Assembly (NCBI GenBank): GCA_905178155.1
Contig: CAJINV010000013.1
Coordinates: 2,724,158 to 2,788,157, forward strand
From: Amoebophrya sp. A120
Lineage: Eukaryota; Sar; Dinophyceae; Syndiniales; Amoebophryaceae
Reading direction: 5' to 3'
DNA length: 64,000 bases
This document shows positions 11,731 to 22,254 of this stretch, piece after piece. The first letter of the stretch is position 1; each line of letters opens with the position of its first letter. The notes under the pieces are model-generated. The model did not search any database. It was not told where the DNA came from and worked only from the letters and a program-made list of their open reading frames with translations. A program made the position numbers and the translations under genes.

Positions 11731-13339
11731 GGCTCCACTGCCGGTTCTTGGCGCTGGTGGTCAGCAGGTGCACTAGAACTAGCTCCACTTTGAGTTCTAC
11801 AACAGCCCAAACGATTTTTACGAAAATCCGCCACCGCCGTGAGAACTAGTCATTACGAGCCGGACCACAGACAAAAACATCGGAAGGAGCAGGTACGAAG
11901 AGCATGCGAAGAGGACAATTAATCTTAACTTTTGCTTTTCAATGTAGAAGTTGTTGACTAAGTCGCAAAATATCGATCAGCGCAGCGATAGTTATACGGC
12001 GCTTACGTACTGGCGCTTTGACTTTTCTACGTGCTGTTCGCTCCTGCGCAGCTAGTACAAAACATGCACCTCTTACATCGTGCTCCTGAAGTTGGGAGCG
12101 TCACCTACCACGTAATCAAATCAGGATTGACAAGGGCATCAGTCATAGTCTTATTGGTGAGAAATCTAATGTAAAAATCATAAGTAGGAGGGTGAAGCAT
12201 TGAATGAGGTCCTGCGAGAGTTTGAAGTCAAGAGGGAAATCAATGACATGATGTCTACTTATTATCTTCATGACAGCAGAAGGATGCGGCAACACAGGCG
12301 CACGAAAGTGACGAAAATGTACGAGAAGCCACATTCAAGAATGGCATGTACGATGAAATGGAAATGTCGAGATACAGAGTTTTTTCGCATTCGAATTTTT
12401 TGACCGAATCGAAAACCATATTTTCTCTTCGGTTCTTGTAATATGGTTGGCAAACTTTTCTACTTCACACAAGCACCGACACAATTGCGCGAACGAAAGG
12501 ACGGAACCGATTCGAGTGCCTGTATTTTCCGTTCGAATGAATCATCAATCGGGATGCACGAACCGACTATGATTGTCTTGCACAAAGTCGAAAATCTATT
12601 TTCATTCTTACAATGACCATTTCTCCGCACCGAAACTTGCTCCAAGGGCCAGGATAAACAAAATTTTCCTTTATTTCACATTCACTTTTCTATCATGCCC
12701 GGAAGGAGCAAATTTCGCCGGAGCGCTCTCCCATAGATGAATCGAATAGGTTGCCGCTCTGTGAAAACAATGATGAACAGCTGCACAAAAAGGAACTTCT
12801 GCGAGCCGAGGGCACACCATAAACTCTCAAGCTCAGCAGTTGGTCAGGTCATAGAAGGCTCTCAATCACATCAAACTTTGTGAAAATATCACGGAATCCA
12901 CTGAAAGGCAAAGCGCAGGACTTCTTCGACTTGGTAATATGTAGTTGCTTTCTTGCCTCTATCAATCTTTAGGCCACCTCACCTCAGGTACAATGCGCTG
13001 ACAACTAAATTTTAATCATGACACAAACTCTTACTTTCAGCGAATATTTTTTTTCAGGATCATTGAGATGGTGCTGGAGTTTCAGTGTCTAGTACACGAG
13101 CATACAGAAGAAGACAACGCACGTTATATATTTGACATCAATGCAGACTCTTTTCCACGACTGAAGCTGCTCGTCCTCTAGTAGCTGTTTGCAAGTGAAT
13201 TTCCTCTTGTAATAATTCTTTAAGATGCTGCTCAACATACAAAAAAATCGTTCTTTCATAGATATCTTTCTGCGCAAAAAGTAAAAAAATAGGTACTAGA
13301 GATATGGACAATGAAATCGGTCTCGGTGTAGTGTTAGAG
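11731..13339. other. Intergenic region upstream of the Ser/Lys-rich gene
   Basis: About 1.6 kb between the start of the Ser/Lys-rich gene and the 3' end of the LINE. AT-rich; only short shadow frames on either strand. I see no exon, introner or RNA gene. Confidence 0.6.
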
Positions 13340-13405
13340 TTAGACTAGTAGTAGTAGTAGTGATTCCCAGCAGGGGGAGAGAAGGGGACGCCAACTCACA
13401 CCTCA

Positions 13406-16400
13406 CTAACTTTTCACCACTTTCTTCATCGCGCGTTTGGGTTTGGGGTTTTGGTTCACTTTCTTCTCCTTCTGCTTGCACGCACACTCATGCGCGACCA
13501 TCTTGCTAATTCGCAGCGATTCACTATGGTCATGAGGCCGCTCCACCCGATTGTCGTGATTGAAGAGAATCTTGTACGTTTTGCATTTCCTGCATCGTAA
13601 AAACTCGCAACCTGCCCGGTTCGTGAAAAGTGCGTCTCGTGGTAGAACGTTTCGCCAGCCCTTCGCATCAGACCCAAAATAATACCGGCCCGCCCAGTGG
13701 TTCCAAAGGTGTTGCTCCGGTCGGTAGTCGCCTGTTGCTCTGCCTTGTGCGTCTTTTTTCCTTCCTATCCTGATGTATCCACTCTCCCTGTGGACCTGCG
13801 CATGTTTTTCCATTGCCCCCGCTGTGGAGGCGTACATTAATGCGCACGATTTGCAGAAGATTTTTTTGACATGCGCCGTCGGCCCCCTCGCCATCTTGTC
13901 ACGCAGAATGTCGCTGCTCCTCTCGATGATCTCGCGCCGTATCTCCTGATCTTGCTCGTTGCTGATTTGCTCGACCTTTTTCATAACTAGCGCCTTAATT
14001 TCCGTGTTAGTCGATTTTTTCACCGCATGTTCTTGCTGCATGTGCGCGATCATTTCCTCCGATGGCCCGCCGTCCGTTGTTCCCCACGAGGCCGCCAGCG
14101 GATAGCTCTGCTCGCACCACATGCACTGGCGCTCGGCGTCAAAATGCTCCAGGGCCGACGGCTGTCCTGTCGGGAGCGAGTACACTACATCCTCCGCACT
14201 CACGCTCGAGTCTTGTTCCTGTGCAGCCTTGATTGCATCCGCACGCGTTGGCGTCTGTCCTGGGTTGCCGAAATACTTAATAGCCAGCTCATCCGTTATT
14301 TTCTGCCGTAGTTCCTCGTCTCCATTGCTCCAGTCCGCAGCAGTTTCCCGTATGAAGCACTGCCGCGTCATTGCGTAGAAAAGTCGTTTGTTGGCAGCAT
14401 ATAGCGTCGAGCCATTCGGCAGCTCTTCGGGCTGCCGCGCTTGTGTTGTCTCCAGATCCTCGGTAAGGAGCTGCACCATTTCCATAGGCATGTTGCATTT
14501 TTTCGTCAAATGCTCCAACGCGTCTTGGAGGAAGGACTCCACCCGCCGCTCTTTTGGGTCAACTTCCTTAAGCTCCTTGACTGATCGTAGAACTTCTGCT
14601 CTGGCACGTAAACCATCTTCCAACGCATTGCCAACACTAGCCCCGCGGTACAAAATCGGCACAAACTTGCCCACCAGTGCGCGTCTGGCTAAATCGGTCG
14701 GCTTCCGTCGTAGTACGTGCCCCACAAATCGCATCTGTAGATACTTTAAGTGCACTCTGAACGGCGGGACTTTCAATTTGCGCCGAAGATCGGCCGCGCT
14801 CTTCTTCTGCAGTACACGCTCCCACCACGGAATGTCTTGAATCCTCTGCATCATCGCAATCTCCTCACGCTCGAGAGCCCGCACTTCGTCTGGACTAACA
14901 TACCTCGCCGTCAGGCCGTACAAGAATATGCTTCGGATCATTATGATGATTAGCTCTCCGCGCCGCTCAGCAAAAAGATTCGAAACGCCGCTCATCTTCG
15001 CCCGTAACTTGTTGTAGGCAGTCCAGGCCTTGCGCTTTTTTTGTCGTATGTCTTCACGGGGGTCCGTGTAGCTTCCTAAATTCCTTACCGACATGTCGCA
15101 GATGTTGCCACTAAATCGCTTGGTGTCGTTTTCCCGGCACCCTGACTCCCGCAGTGCCTTCGTCAGTAACTTCATGGCCTTAGACTCCGATGGCGCAAGC
15201 TTCTTCCCGATTAACTCCGCGTTGATTTTCAAGAACTGCTGCAATTCCGCCTCGGTCATGTGTTCCAGCAGCGTCGTGTCATCGGCAAACAGCAGGTCCA
15301 TCACGTGATCAGTGCTCAGCTCCGGCTCACCTTCTTCTGGCTTCTCGCCCCCGGTTATCTCATGCAGCTGGTCGGCCCTCTTCATATGTCCCAAGTCAGC
15401 GCGTGAATATAGCCTCACCCCTTTCAGTGATTCTGACCCCTCCTGACTGCGTAAAAGTCTGTGATATTTCATCACTGCCGTGTAGCTAATCAAGAAGACG
15501 AGGGGGCTGCTGACGCATCCTTCCTTCGTTCCATTTTCCAACGTGAATCGGTTTCCCGGCTTCTTGGTTTCTGGGTCGTAAAACTCGTGCTTGGCATGCC
15601 TATGGCTACTATTTATCAAGCTCCAACATGTTGTCTCCCCTATTCCCAGCGTCTCCATTACCGCCGTCACTAATCTCCAGTCCAGACTTGGGAAGGCTTT
15701 TTTGAGGTCCACCAGCGTCGCCAGTAACCTGCTTGATTTGTGCCGCGAATAGTGACACAGGTCCTCCCTTATTCGGTTCCAGATCATAATACTTTCTAGC
15801 GTGCCGCGATTTGCCCGAAAACCGAACTGGGTCTCGCAAAAGTATTGCTTGTCTTCCAGAACCTTGTAGAGCCGGTCGCTGTAAATTTTTGTGCACAATT
15901 TCAACAAACACGGCGACACTACGAGAAAGCGATAGTTGTCAGGTTTTGTCGGGTCTCCTTTTTTGAACAGCGGCACGTCCCGGCATAAATGCAAATCTTC
16001 ACGCAGCTCGGATAATCGTCGTCCCCGCAGTTGAGAGTTAATGGCCTTGGTCATCATTTGCACTGATGCGTCGTCGAGAAATCTAAATATTCCCGCGTGT
16101 AGACCGAAAACATCCCGCGCCTTGCCGCCCGACATCAACATCTTCGCCGCCTTCGTGAGTTCCTCTTCATCTATGTCTTTGTCCAATTCCTCAATCTCCT
16201 CCGCGGTTAGTTTCGGAACAAGCTCCTCGAGGTGTTGCGTGATCGGCAGCGGGGTGTCCGGATTTAGCCGCGAATTCCCGACACTGTAGTACTGTTCTTC
16301 CGCTTGGGTGGGGCTTATGGCACAAATTCGATCGATCTTTGAAATGTCAAACTCGCGGAAGACTCGCCACATTTCACTTCGTTTCTTCCCATCTTCCAAG

Positions 16401-19400
16401 TACTTCTCAGCGTCTTCCGTGGGGATCTCCTTTTTGACCTTCCCAATGATTTGCGGCATGTGGTGCGTCAAAAAATCCTGCATGTCTTCCAACGAGAACG
16501 CCTCAGCCCCGCCTCTTTTCTCCACGCGCTTCCGTAGGTCATTGTTAAAGTGTGCCAAAATGTCCTCGCTAGGATCTTTGATCAAACCAAACGTGGCAAG
16601 CCGCCGCATTTCGCCCTCTTCCCGTAGTCGCTTCTTCGTCTTGACATCGTGGTCCATCTCGATGGCTTTGTGGTCAAACTTTTTCTGCGCCCAGCGTTCG
16701 CCTTTCTCGTTTTTTCCGTTAATGTCGAACCTCCTGTAGCCCCGCACCTTCTGCAGCTGTTGTCCCGGCACCACAAAAAAGTCGACCTCGTTCCCAGCGT
16801 CATGCGTGGCAAAGTTCAATACTTCGTCGGCTTGAAACGTCCCCGGCAGGACCATATTCATCGCCAAAAGATTTGTCGCCAAAGTGCGGGCATTTGGTGA
16901 GGTCAACGCCGGCCCATTTCCGCCGTGAAATGGGGTGTCGCGATATTGCTGCGCACCAATTTGGCAATTCCAGTCCCCTCCAAAAACTTTCGTCTTCCAT
17001 TTTTGTGATTTCATCTTCTGCATTTCCCGCACTGACGCTGCAAATTGGGAGTTGAAGAAGTCGCGATCTGAGGCAGGGGCGCTGGAGGTAGGGGCATAGA
17101 CCGCGGTATAGATTTCTTCGTCTAGGAATAAAGTGAGGACCCGTGGCCTTGATCTCACCGCCCCGGTCTTGTGCTCGTGTAGTTTGCCCGCTTCAATCTG
17201 GTGTCGCAGCTTGTTGTTCAGGATTAGGATGCCCACTCCGTTGCCATACAGCAGATGAAATTTGTCGCGAATGAGCCAGCTGTAGCCGCTCTTTCCAAAC
17301 TGCCGCATCCCCACCTCATTCTCCTCGTTTTCATTCTCCTCGAGGGCCTCGAGCTGCTCGAGAGCCAGCGCCTCCAGGTGATGCTCGTCGCCCTGTTCGT
17401 CCACTAACTCGCTCTCTAGAAGATCAACCACACCAGCCCCGTCAGGATCCTGGTCCTGCTGCGCTTTTTTGTCCCGCGCCGCGTTCGTTTGCTCGTCGAT
17501 TCCTTGGCGGCTGTACTCGAACTCATCCAGAAGGATAACATCCCACCCGCAAACCCCCGCGGCCCTTAAGACGTGCTCAAACCTGACCGACTCCTGTCCG
17601 CTGCTCCTCATGTTAATGGCAGCCGTTCGCCTTCGCGTATGCCCCGCAAGTGGTTCCTCCTGTGCTGTGACTGCGCGATCCGGAAAAAAGTTGTGCCCCA
17701 ACTCCCCATCGCCATCGCGATTCGAGTCACCGCCGTTTTCGTTCTCCCCACCGTCCTCACTTCCTTCTCCTCGAGAGGCGTCGCTTTCCTTTTTCTCACG
17801 ATCGGCCTGGGCTTCGCGGAAAAAGCTCTGCGGTTTGCTCATGAAGCCGCCCAATGTCCTCTCACCCTGCAATATAACCTGCGCCGTTTTGTCCAGCATC
17901 TTCTCGCAGATAGCAGTCGCGCGCGTCTGTTTCGCAGGTGCTGGCTTATTGTTGTATACAGGTAGGGGGGCACGTCGTCGCCTTTTCTTGTTTCTCCTTG
18001 TTTTCGCATTTCCGCCAATGGTTAGCAACGAGTCGTCCGTCGTTGTCGATTCAGGTGTGCGTGGTGTCTTCATGTCTTCGATGAGAGGCTGTGTGGCTGT
18101 AGGCGGCGACGCGCTCTGCTCCCCCTTCATCGGCTCCGACGTCTGTGTTCTTCCGGGAGTCGCAGAGGCAGGCGGCTGCAACCTTGCCATGGCAGTGGCG
18201 CCACACATCGCTTCCATAGCCTTCTGCTGTTCTTCTATCTTTTTCTTCTTCTTCAGCTCGACCAAGCCCAGTCCAGCAGCTGCAAGAGACATAGCATTCT
18301 CCTCCGGAGCGGTGTGACCATTGTCGACGTCTATTTCCATGTTTTTCAAGCAACACCCCGGCAGCGCATGAGCTTCATCTTCATCGCCCCTCGCAGGCAG
18401 TCGCGCCTGCATCTCATCTTGGTCAAGCAAAGTCGCCCGAACCGTCGTGGCCACCGGCTGCCCTACCAGTGCACGGCGATGTTTTGTCGGCTGGGGGTCT
18501 GCAGGCGTCAGTCGTGCTTTTACCTCGACCAAGCTTTTCTGAATATTGCTCACCAGGGCCGCAGTGTCGTGTCTCATTTTCATCCATAGCTCCGCAAAAG
18601 TCTCCACTCGCCCTCCCTCAGGAGTGTTGCCGCGTCGCTCCTTTTGCTTCCGCTGGGTCCTCTCTTTTCGTCTTTCCCTCCGGGCAGCCACTAGTCGGAG
18701 CAAAGCTTGTCGCTTAGCCTCTTTGGCGCCTGTCGTCCTCCGCGTCTGGCTGTGTGTGCGTAGCATCGCGCGTCGATGTTCGTAGACCCGGCATAATGTC
18801 CTTTGCAATTTGGAGACGGTTTTTCCCACTGTTCGCAGCCGTCCACCAAAGCTGCAGTGCCGTCGGTCTGGCCTTTCCCGTCCTTTCCATCCGTCCGCCA
18901 TCGAGGGCGGATCATTTCTGAATCCATCCGCGTCACCCACCGCTTCGCTGTACTTCAAGTTCTTGTAGATCACACCAAACTCGTATCTGGCTACGTTGAG
19001 AATGTTCTGCAGGGGCAGGATAGTCAGGGTGCTCACAAGAACAAGGATGTGGCAGACACGCGGCGCCCGGCGTGCAAGATCATGTAGGTAACTGTACTCC
19101 CGGTGCCACCAAGCCGGTACTCGTGGTCTCCTCCTCTTTCTTTCCTCGACTATCTCACACTCGATCAGCCGCCCCGCTTCCAGAGTTGGCAACAGTGCCG
19201 CGGGTCTCGGTAAGCCCAATTTTCCACCGCATGACACCACCGCACGCGACCGATGGTTTGCCCCAACAACCTGAGGTTGGAAGGTTCGAAGCGAGGGCAG
19301 GAAGAGTTGCATATGCATGCACACCGAAACAATACAGCCATGAACTTTTGATTGCAGCACGATGGGGGAAGGAAGCAAACATACTAGGGTACCTGATAGG

Positions 19401-21778
19401 GCGCCTCCTCTTATTCCCATCATAGAGGAAGCCGCCCTGACCCGAAATTTTGGCGATGGTGATAAAACTGAGCGAGGCTGTACTGCAGGATGAGAAGCTG
19501 AGGACCATGACCAACAATTTTCACCGCGCGATTGCCCACTGTTTCCACGTCCATGGATTGCATCACTCGGAAGATCATAACCCGCTCCACGTTCCCTTGC
19601 GGTGGTCTCGGTTTGCATCTTGGTCTCGATGCGTCGCGTCATCACGTGTGGACGCTGTGCATCATGAAGTACTTCCCGTTGGCCATTCAACATGCGTTCC
19701 AGCAACAGCAGCAGCCCCGTGATCCGGTGCGCACTACTGGGTCCCCGTGGGCATGAGGTCCGTCTTTTAACATCTTCCGCCGCTCCTCCGCATGCTACTC
19801 CTCCGATGACACCAAAACCAGTCTTGTTGCGGTTTGGGGGTTTTGGCGGTGTGTACACGCTTATTACGGCTGCGAAGCCTTTTTTCATATTATTGGAAAA
19901 AAAAGACCCGAACCCGCTCTCGCGTGATGTGCACGCTGGGCGCAGATCACGACCTCCGCGTTCTGGTCGAATTAGAACAAAGATACGACGGCTTCCTGCC
20001 ATCTGCACCTGCTTTGCCGAGCACCAATTCCCGTCGACAATCACACCGCAGCACGCGCTCCAGATCCACAAGCAGCTGTAGCTGTGCCGCGGAGTGCCTT
20101 CGTGCCCTGCTAGGGCGCTCCCTCTATTTTCCATAGCAGAGGAAGACGCTCCACCCCAAAGTTTTGGCGAAGATGTTAAGAGGTCCAGACGCCAAGCTTT
20201 TTGTACTGCAGTTTTTCGCTGGAGCGCTGATATTCGATTCCCGTCTTCAGCTACTAGCGATTTTTTCTTTTTCGTTGGTGGTGCGGCAGTCTTCTGATTC
20301 AGCTCGGCTTCTGAGGTAGAACGGCATAGCGTAGAATTGGAAGTCCTCACATCCAAAGGTACTGACGTAGCACTACACGGAGAGCGATTGCATGTCCTCG
20401 ATAATTCCAGGGGTACTGTTGTTGCACTACACGGAGAACGATTGCATGTCCTCGACATTTCCAATGGTACGGATGTGGCAATACACGGAGAACGATTGCA
20501 TGTCCACGATAATTCCAGCGGTAATGACGTAGCACATCTCCTCGTGGTATTGGGAGAACTCGCAACGAAAGGTAATGACGTATCACTACTCAACGTTGGA
20601 ATGGGAGGCCTTGAATCCTGTTGCAACAAAACCAACGGCACTGTTGCGCGATGTCGTTCCTGAATCCCCAAACGCGAGTACGGCATTCGCGCGCAGAACG
20701 CCAAGTCCGCATGGCAACCCGGAAGAAGGTGCGCGTCGCCATTCAACACGCAATCCAGCAGCGGCAGTGTGCAGCTCCCCGGCACTCGAATTCCGATAGA
20801 AGTGCCCCGATACGTGTTTTTCTGGAGACAAAAAACCTCCCAAAACGCGCCCACGCCATCGTAATCGCAATGCCGCATTGCGACACGGGGTCCACGTGGA
20901 CACGAGGTCCACCCTCTTACGTTCTCAACAGCTCCCCCTCGTGCTGCTCCGTCCATCACTTTAGGCCAGATGCTGCTACAGTTTGCGCCCGTTGAGGTTG
21001 TGGGCCATCTTCCTGCAGCTGTCAGCCCAGTTTCACCACTCGTCTTCCAATGCCCGCTGGTAACTGATAGCTTCCGGCCCCCGTTGAAGAACGTCCCCAT
21101 TCGACATCGAAGTTCGCAGATCCTCTTACCCACCGCAGTCATCATTCTTTTCCCTCGCTTGCCTCCGTTTTTCCAGCGGTCTGCCCATCGACATCCGTCG
21201 CTGCAATTATGGGAGGAAATTCGAGACCCGAGCACGCTCCCGTGTGATGTGCTGTACATCTGCAGATCACATCCACGATGCTCTGGTCGGGAGAACACTA
21301 AGATATTCCCTCCATTCGCTGTTCCTGGTTGTTTCTCGCCATCGGTCTTCCGTTCAGGTTCACTCGCAATCACCGATGAGTATCTGGACACTGAACTCTT
21401 TGGTTGGAAAGGTAGCAACGCACGCACTCTTATCGAGTTTGATGAAAAAGTCGAAGGCGAGACCGAGCTGCTCAAGCGACGTTTCCTGAAGAGTGACCGC
21501 CTTGATCTCCACGTGCGATCGCTGCGAACACTCCATCTCTCCTTCCCAGCCCAATCGCCATCATCACCGACCCCGTCAAGTGCGATCATCAGAGTCATAT
21601 CCTGCCAATCGGATTTCGACCTCCTTGCACGTCTGCAGAGAACAGTAGCCAGCCAACTGCCCGAGGTTGGACCACTTGCAGGCAAAGCTCCTGCCAAAGT
21701 ACACGACTCAGAAGAGGATAGATGACGTGACCACTTCGATATTGCACACACAGAACCACTGTAACTTGACACATGCAA
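13406..21778 (-). CDS. LINE polyprotein: endonuclease, reverse transcriptase, zinc fingers
   Basis: An uninterrupted frame of up to 2790 residues; the 21778 end is a TTG, not an ATG, so the true start is unknown. Residue numbers count from that end. Residues about 1-900 are compositionally odd and repetitive and may be 5' leader. A coiled, Lys-rich region follows near residues 1150-1190. The endonuclease (about 1400-1710) shows DVILLDEFE, YAPTSS, FGGDWNCQIG, EVDFFVV and FDHKAI, with the catalytic Asp and His present. The reverse transcriptase (about 1915-2200) shows DVPLFKKGDPTKPDNYRFL, TLVDLKKAFPSLDW and the catalytic FADD box at 15278-15289. The thumb region holds SIFLYGLTARYVSPDE. C-terminal CCHH-type fingers include CMWCEQSYPL with HMQQEH, and CKSC with HAQVH. 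No stop or frameshift interrupts it, so the copy may be recent. Confidence 0.9.
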   Translation of the reverse strand: MHVSSYSGSVCAISKWSRHLSSSESCTLAGALPASGPTSGSWLATVLCRRARRSKSDWQDMTLMIALDGVGDDGDWAGKERWSVRSDRTWRSRRSLFRKRRLSSSVSPSTFSSNSIRVRALLPFQPKSSVSRYSSVIASEPERKTDGEKQPGTANGGNILVFSRPEHRGCDLQMYSTSHGSVLGSRISSHNCSDGCRWADRWKNGGKRGKRMMTAVGKRICELRCRMGTFFNGGRKLSVTSGHWKTSGETGLTAAGRWPTTSTGANCSSIWPKVMDGAARGGAVENVRGWTSCPRGPRVAMRHCDYDGVGAFWEVFCLQKNTYRGTSIGIRVPGSCTLPLLDCVLNGDAHLLPGCHADLAFCARMPYSRLGIQERHRATVPLVLLQQDSRPPIPTLSSDTSLPFVASSPNTTRRCATSLPLELSWTCNRSPCIATSVPLEMSRTCNRSPCSATTVPLELSRTCNRSPCSATSVPLDVRTSNSTLCRSTSEAELNQKTAAPPTKKKKSLVAEDGNRISALQRKTAVQKAWRLDLLTSSPKLWGGASSSAMENRGSALAGHEGTPRHSYSCLWIWSACCGVIVDGNWCSAKQVQMAGSRRIFVLIRPERGGRDLRPACTSRESGFGSFFSNNMKKGFAAVISVYTPPKPPNRNKTGFGVIGGVACGGAAEDVKRRTSCPRGPSSAHRITGLLLLLERMLNGQREVLHDAQRPHVMTRRIETKMQTETTARERGAGYDLPSDAIHGRGNSGQSRGENCWSWSSASHPAVQPRSVLSPSPKFRVRAASSMMGIRGGALSGTLVCLLPSPIVLQSKVHGCIVSVCMHMQLFLPSLRTFQPQVVGANHRSRAVVSCGGKLGLPRPAALLPTLEAGRLIECEIVEERKRRRPRVPAWWHREYSYLHDLARRAPRVCHILVLVSTLTILPLQNILNVARYEFGVIYKNLKYSEAVGDADGFRNDPPSMADGWKGRERPDRRHCSFGGRLRTVGKTVSKLQRTLCRVYEHRRAMLRTHSQTRRTTGAKEAKRQALLRLVAARRERRKERTQRKQKERRGNTPEGGRVETFAELWMKMRHDTAALVSNIQKSLVEVKARLTPADPQPTKHRRALVGQPVATTVRATLLDQDEMQARLPARGDEDEAHALPGCCLKNMEIDVDNGHTAPEENAMSLAAAGLGLVELKKKKKIEEQQKAMEAMCGATAMARLQPPASATPGRTQTSEPMKGEQSASPPTATQPLIEDMKTPRTPESTTTDDSLLTIGGNAKTRRNKKRRRRAPLPVYNNKPAPAKQTRATAICEKMLDKTAQVILQGERTLGGFMSKPQSFFREAQADREKKESDASRGEGSEDGGENENGGDSNRDGDGELGHNFFPDRAVTAQEEPLAGHTRRRTAAINMRSSGQESVRFEHVLRAAGVCGWDVILLDEFEYSRQGIDEQTNAARDKKAQQDQDPDGAGVVDLLESELVDEQGDEHHLEALALEQLEALEENENEENEVGMRQFGKSGYSWLIRDKFHLLYGNGVGILILNNKLRHQIEAGKLHEHKTGAVRSRPRVLTLFLDEEIYTAVYAPTSSAPASDRDFFNSQFAASVREMQKMKSQKWKTKVFGGDWNCQIGAQQYRDTPFHGGNGPALTSPNARTLATNLLAMNMVLPGTFQADEVLNFATHDAGNEVDFFVVPGQQLQKVRGYRRFDINGKNEKGERWAQKKFDHKAIEMDHDVKTKKRLREEGEMRRLATFGLIKDPSEDILAHFNNDLRKRVEKRGGAEAFSLEDMQDFLTHHMPQIIGKVKKEIPTEDAEKYLEDGKKRSEMWRVFREFDISKIDRICAISPTQAEEQYYSVGNSRLNPDTPLPITQHLEELVPKLTAEEIEELDKDIDEEELTKAAKMLMSGGKARDVFGLHAGIFRFLDDASVQMMTKAINSQLRGRRLSELREDLHLCRDVPLFKKGDPTKPDNYRFLVVSPCLLKLCTKIYSDRLYKVLEDKQYFCETQFGFRANRGTLESIMIWNRIREDLCHYSRHKSSRLLATLVDLKKAFPSLDWRLVTAVMETLGIGETTCWSLINSSHRHAKHEFYDPETKKPGNRFTLENGTKEGCVSSPLVFLISYTAVMKYHRLLRSQEGSESLKGVRLYSRADLGHMKRADQLHEITGGEKPEEGEPELSTDHVMDLLFADDTTLLEHMTEAELQQFLKINAELIGKKLAPSESKAMKLLTKALRESGCRENDTKRFSGNICDMSVRNLGSYTDPREDIRQKKRKAWTAYNKLRAKMSGVSNLFAERRGELIIIMIRSIFLYGLTARYVSPDEVRALEREEIAMMQRIQDIPWWERVLQKKSAADLRRKLKVPPFRVHLKYLQMRFVGHVLRRKPTDLARRALVGKFVPILYRGASVGNALEDGLRARAEVLRSVKELKEVDPKERRVESFLQDALEHLTKKCNMPMEMVQLLTEDLETTQARQPEELPNGSTLYAANKRLFYAMTRQCFIRETAADWSNGDEELRQKITDELAIKYFGNPGQTPTRADAIKAAQEQDSSVSAEDVVYSLPTGQPSALEHFDAERQCMWCEQSYPLAASWGTTDGGPSEEMIAHMQQEHAVKKSTNTEIKALVMKKVEQISNEQDQEIRREIIERSSDILRDKMARGPTAHVKKIFCKSCALMYASTAGAMEKHAQVHRESGYIRIGRKKDAQGRATGDYRPEQHLWNHWAGRYYFGSDAKGWRNVLPRDALFTNRAGCEFLRCRKCKTYKILFNHDNRVERPHDHSESLRISKMVAHECACKQKEKKVNQNPKPKRAMKKVVKS
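20360..20521. repeat. Three 54 bp tandem repeats in the LINE 5' part
   Basis: Units start at about 20360, 20414 and 20468. Each contains acacggagaacgattgcatg or a near match. On the minus strand each unit encodes 18 residues of the type VPLELSRTCNRSPCSAT. A partial fourth unit (taatgacgtagcac) follows at 20522. The 54 bp length keeps the frame open. Confidence 0.85.
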
Positions 21779-22254
21779 AAACTCTGTTGCTACACCTCCA
21801 TGATGACCATGTGATGCCCCGACGCCGTCACCTACTTCGTGATGATCATCTTGGTGTAGTTGTGATTTGAGGCCACTGTGGGTAGTTGTTGAGCGTATTA
21901 CCGATGTTGTTGAGAATTAGACAAAATAAAAGTGTAAATTGTACAACAAGAAAAAGGTTTGTAGAACGGGACTGCCACTGAAAGACGATCGATGTATACG
22001 AAATGCGAACAAGTGAAAGTGAGGAAAAAAAAGGCAAAGCAATATACTGAAAGTCCTTTTGTTGATGGAGGAAGGAATGGGAACAACAAAAAAAAATGCA
22101 ACACTATGCAAAAAATAGGAGCGAGAAAGATCGAGAAAAAAAAAACACGTTTGGGTTCGGCTGTCCTCTCACGCCAAATTTGCCTTTTCCCCGTCGTGCG
22201 CGTCGACTTTGGAACTTTTTCCATTAGGATCGGTCAGCTTCCGTCTCATTGCTC
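21779..22254. other. Spacer between LINE and Ser/Thr-rich gene
   Basis: AT-rich with several poly-A and poly-T runs around 22025-22145. It forms the 3' flank of the gene ending at 22255. No gene is visible. Confidence 0.5.

Larger units (their letters stand above)
13340..21778 (-). mobile_element. LINE-type non-LTR retrotransposon
   Basis: One open frame of about 8.4 kb carries an AP-type endonuclease followed by reverse transcriptase, with no LTRs, integrase or protease: a non-LTR (LINE) layout. A short (TAG)n run at 13346-13361 lies just past the stop on the 3' side and may be its tail. The 5' part contains two diverged copies of a longer unit (about 19386-20080 and 20100-21300) and three 54 bp tandem repeats. 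I could not find flanking target duplications, so the outer limits are approximate. Confidence 0.85.

Noticed and set aside
17469-18317. 282-residue plus-strand open frame inside the LINE
   Set aside because: Antisense to the LINE frame where that frame has clear protein-like sequence; no motif of its own.
20970-21725. 251-residue plus-strand open frame at the LINE 5' end
   Set aside because: Lies opposite the minus-strand frame in a repetitive region; no domain and no neighbour on the plus strand.
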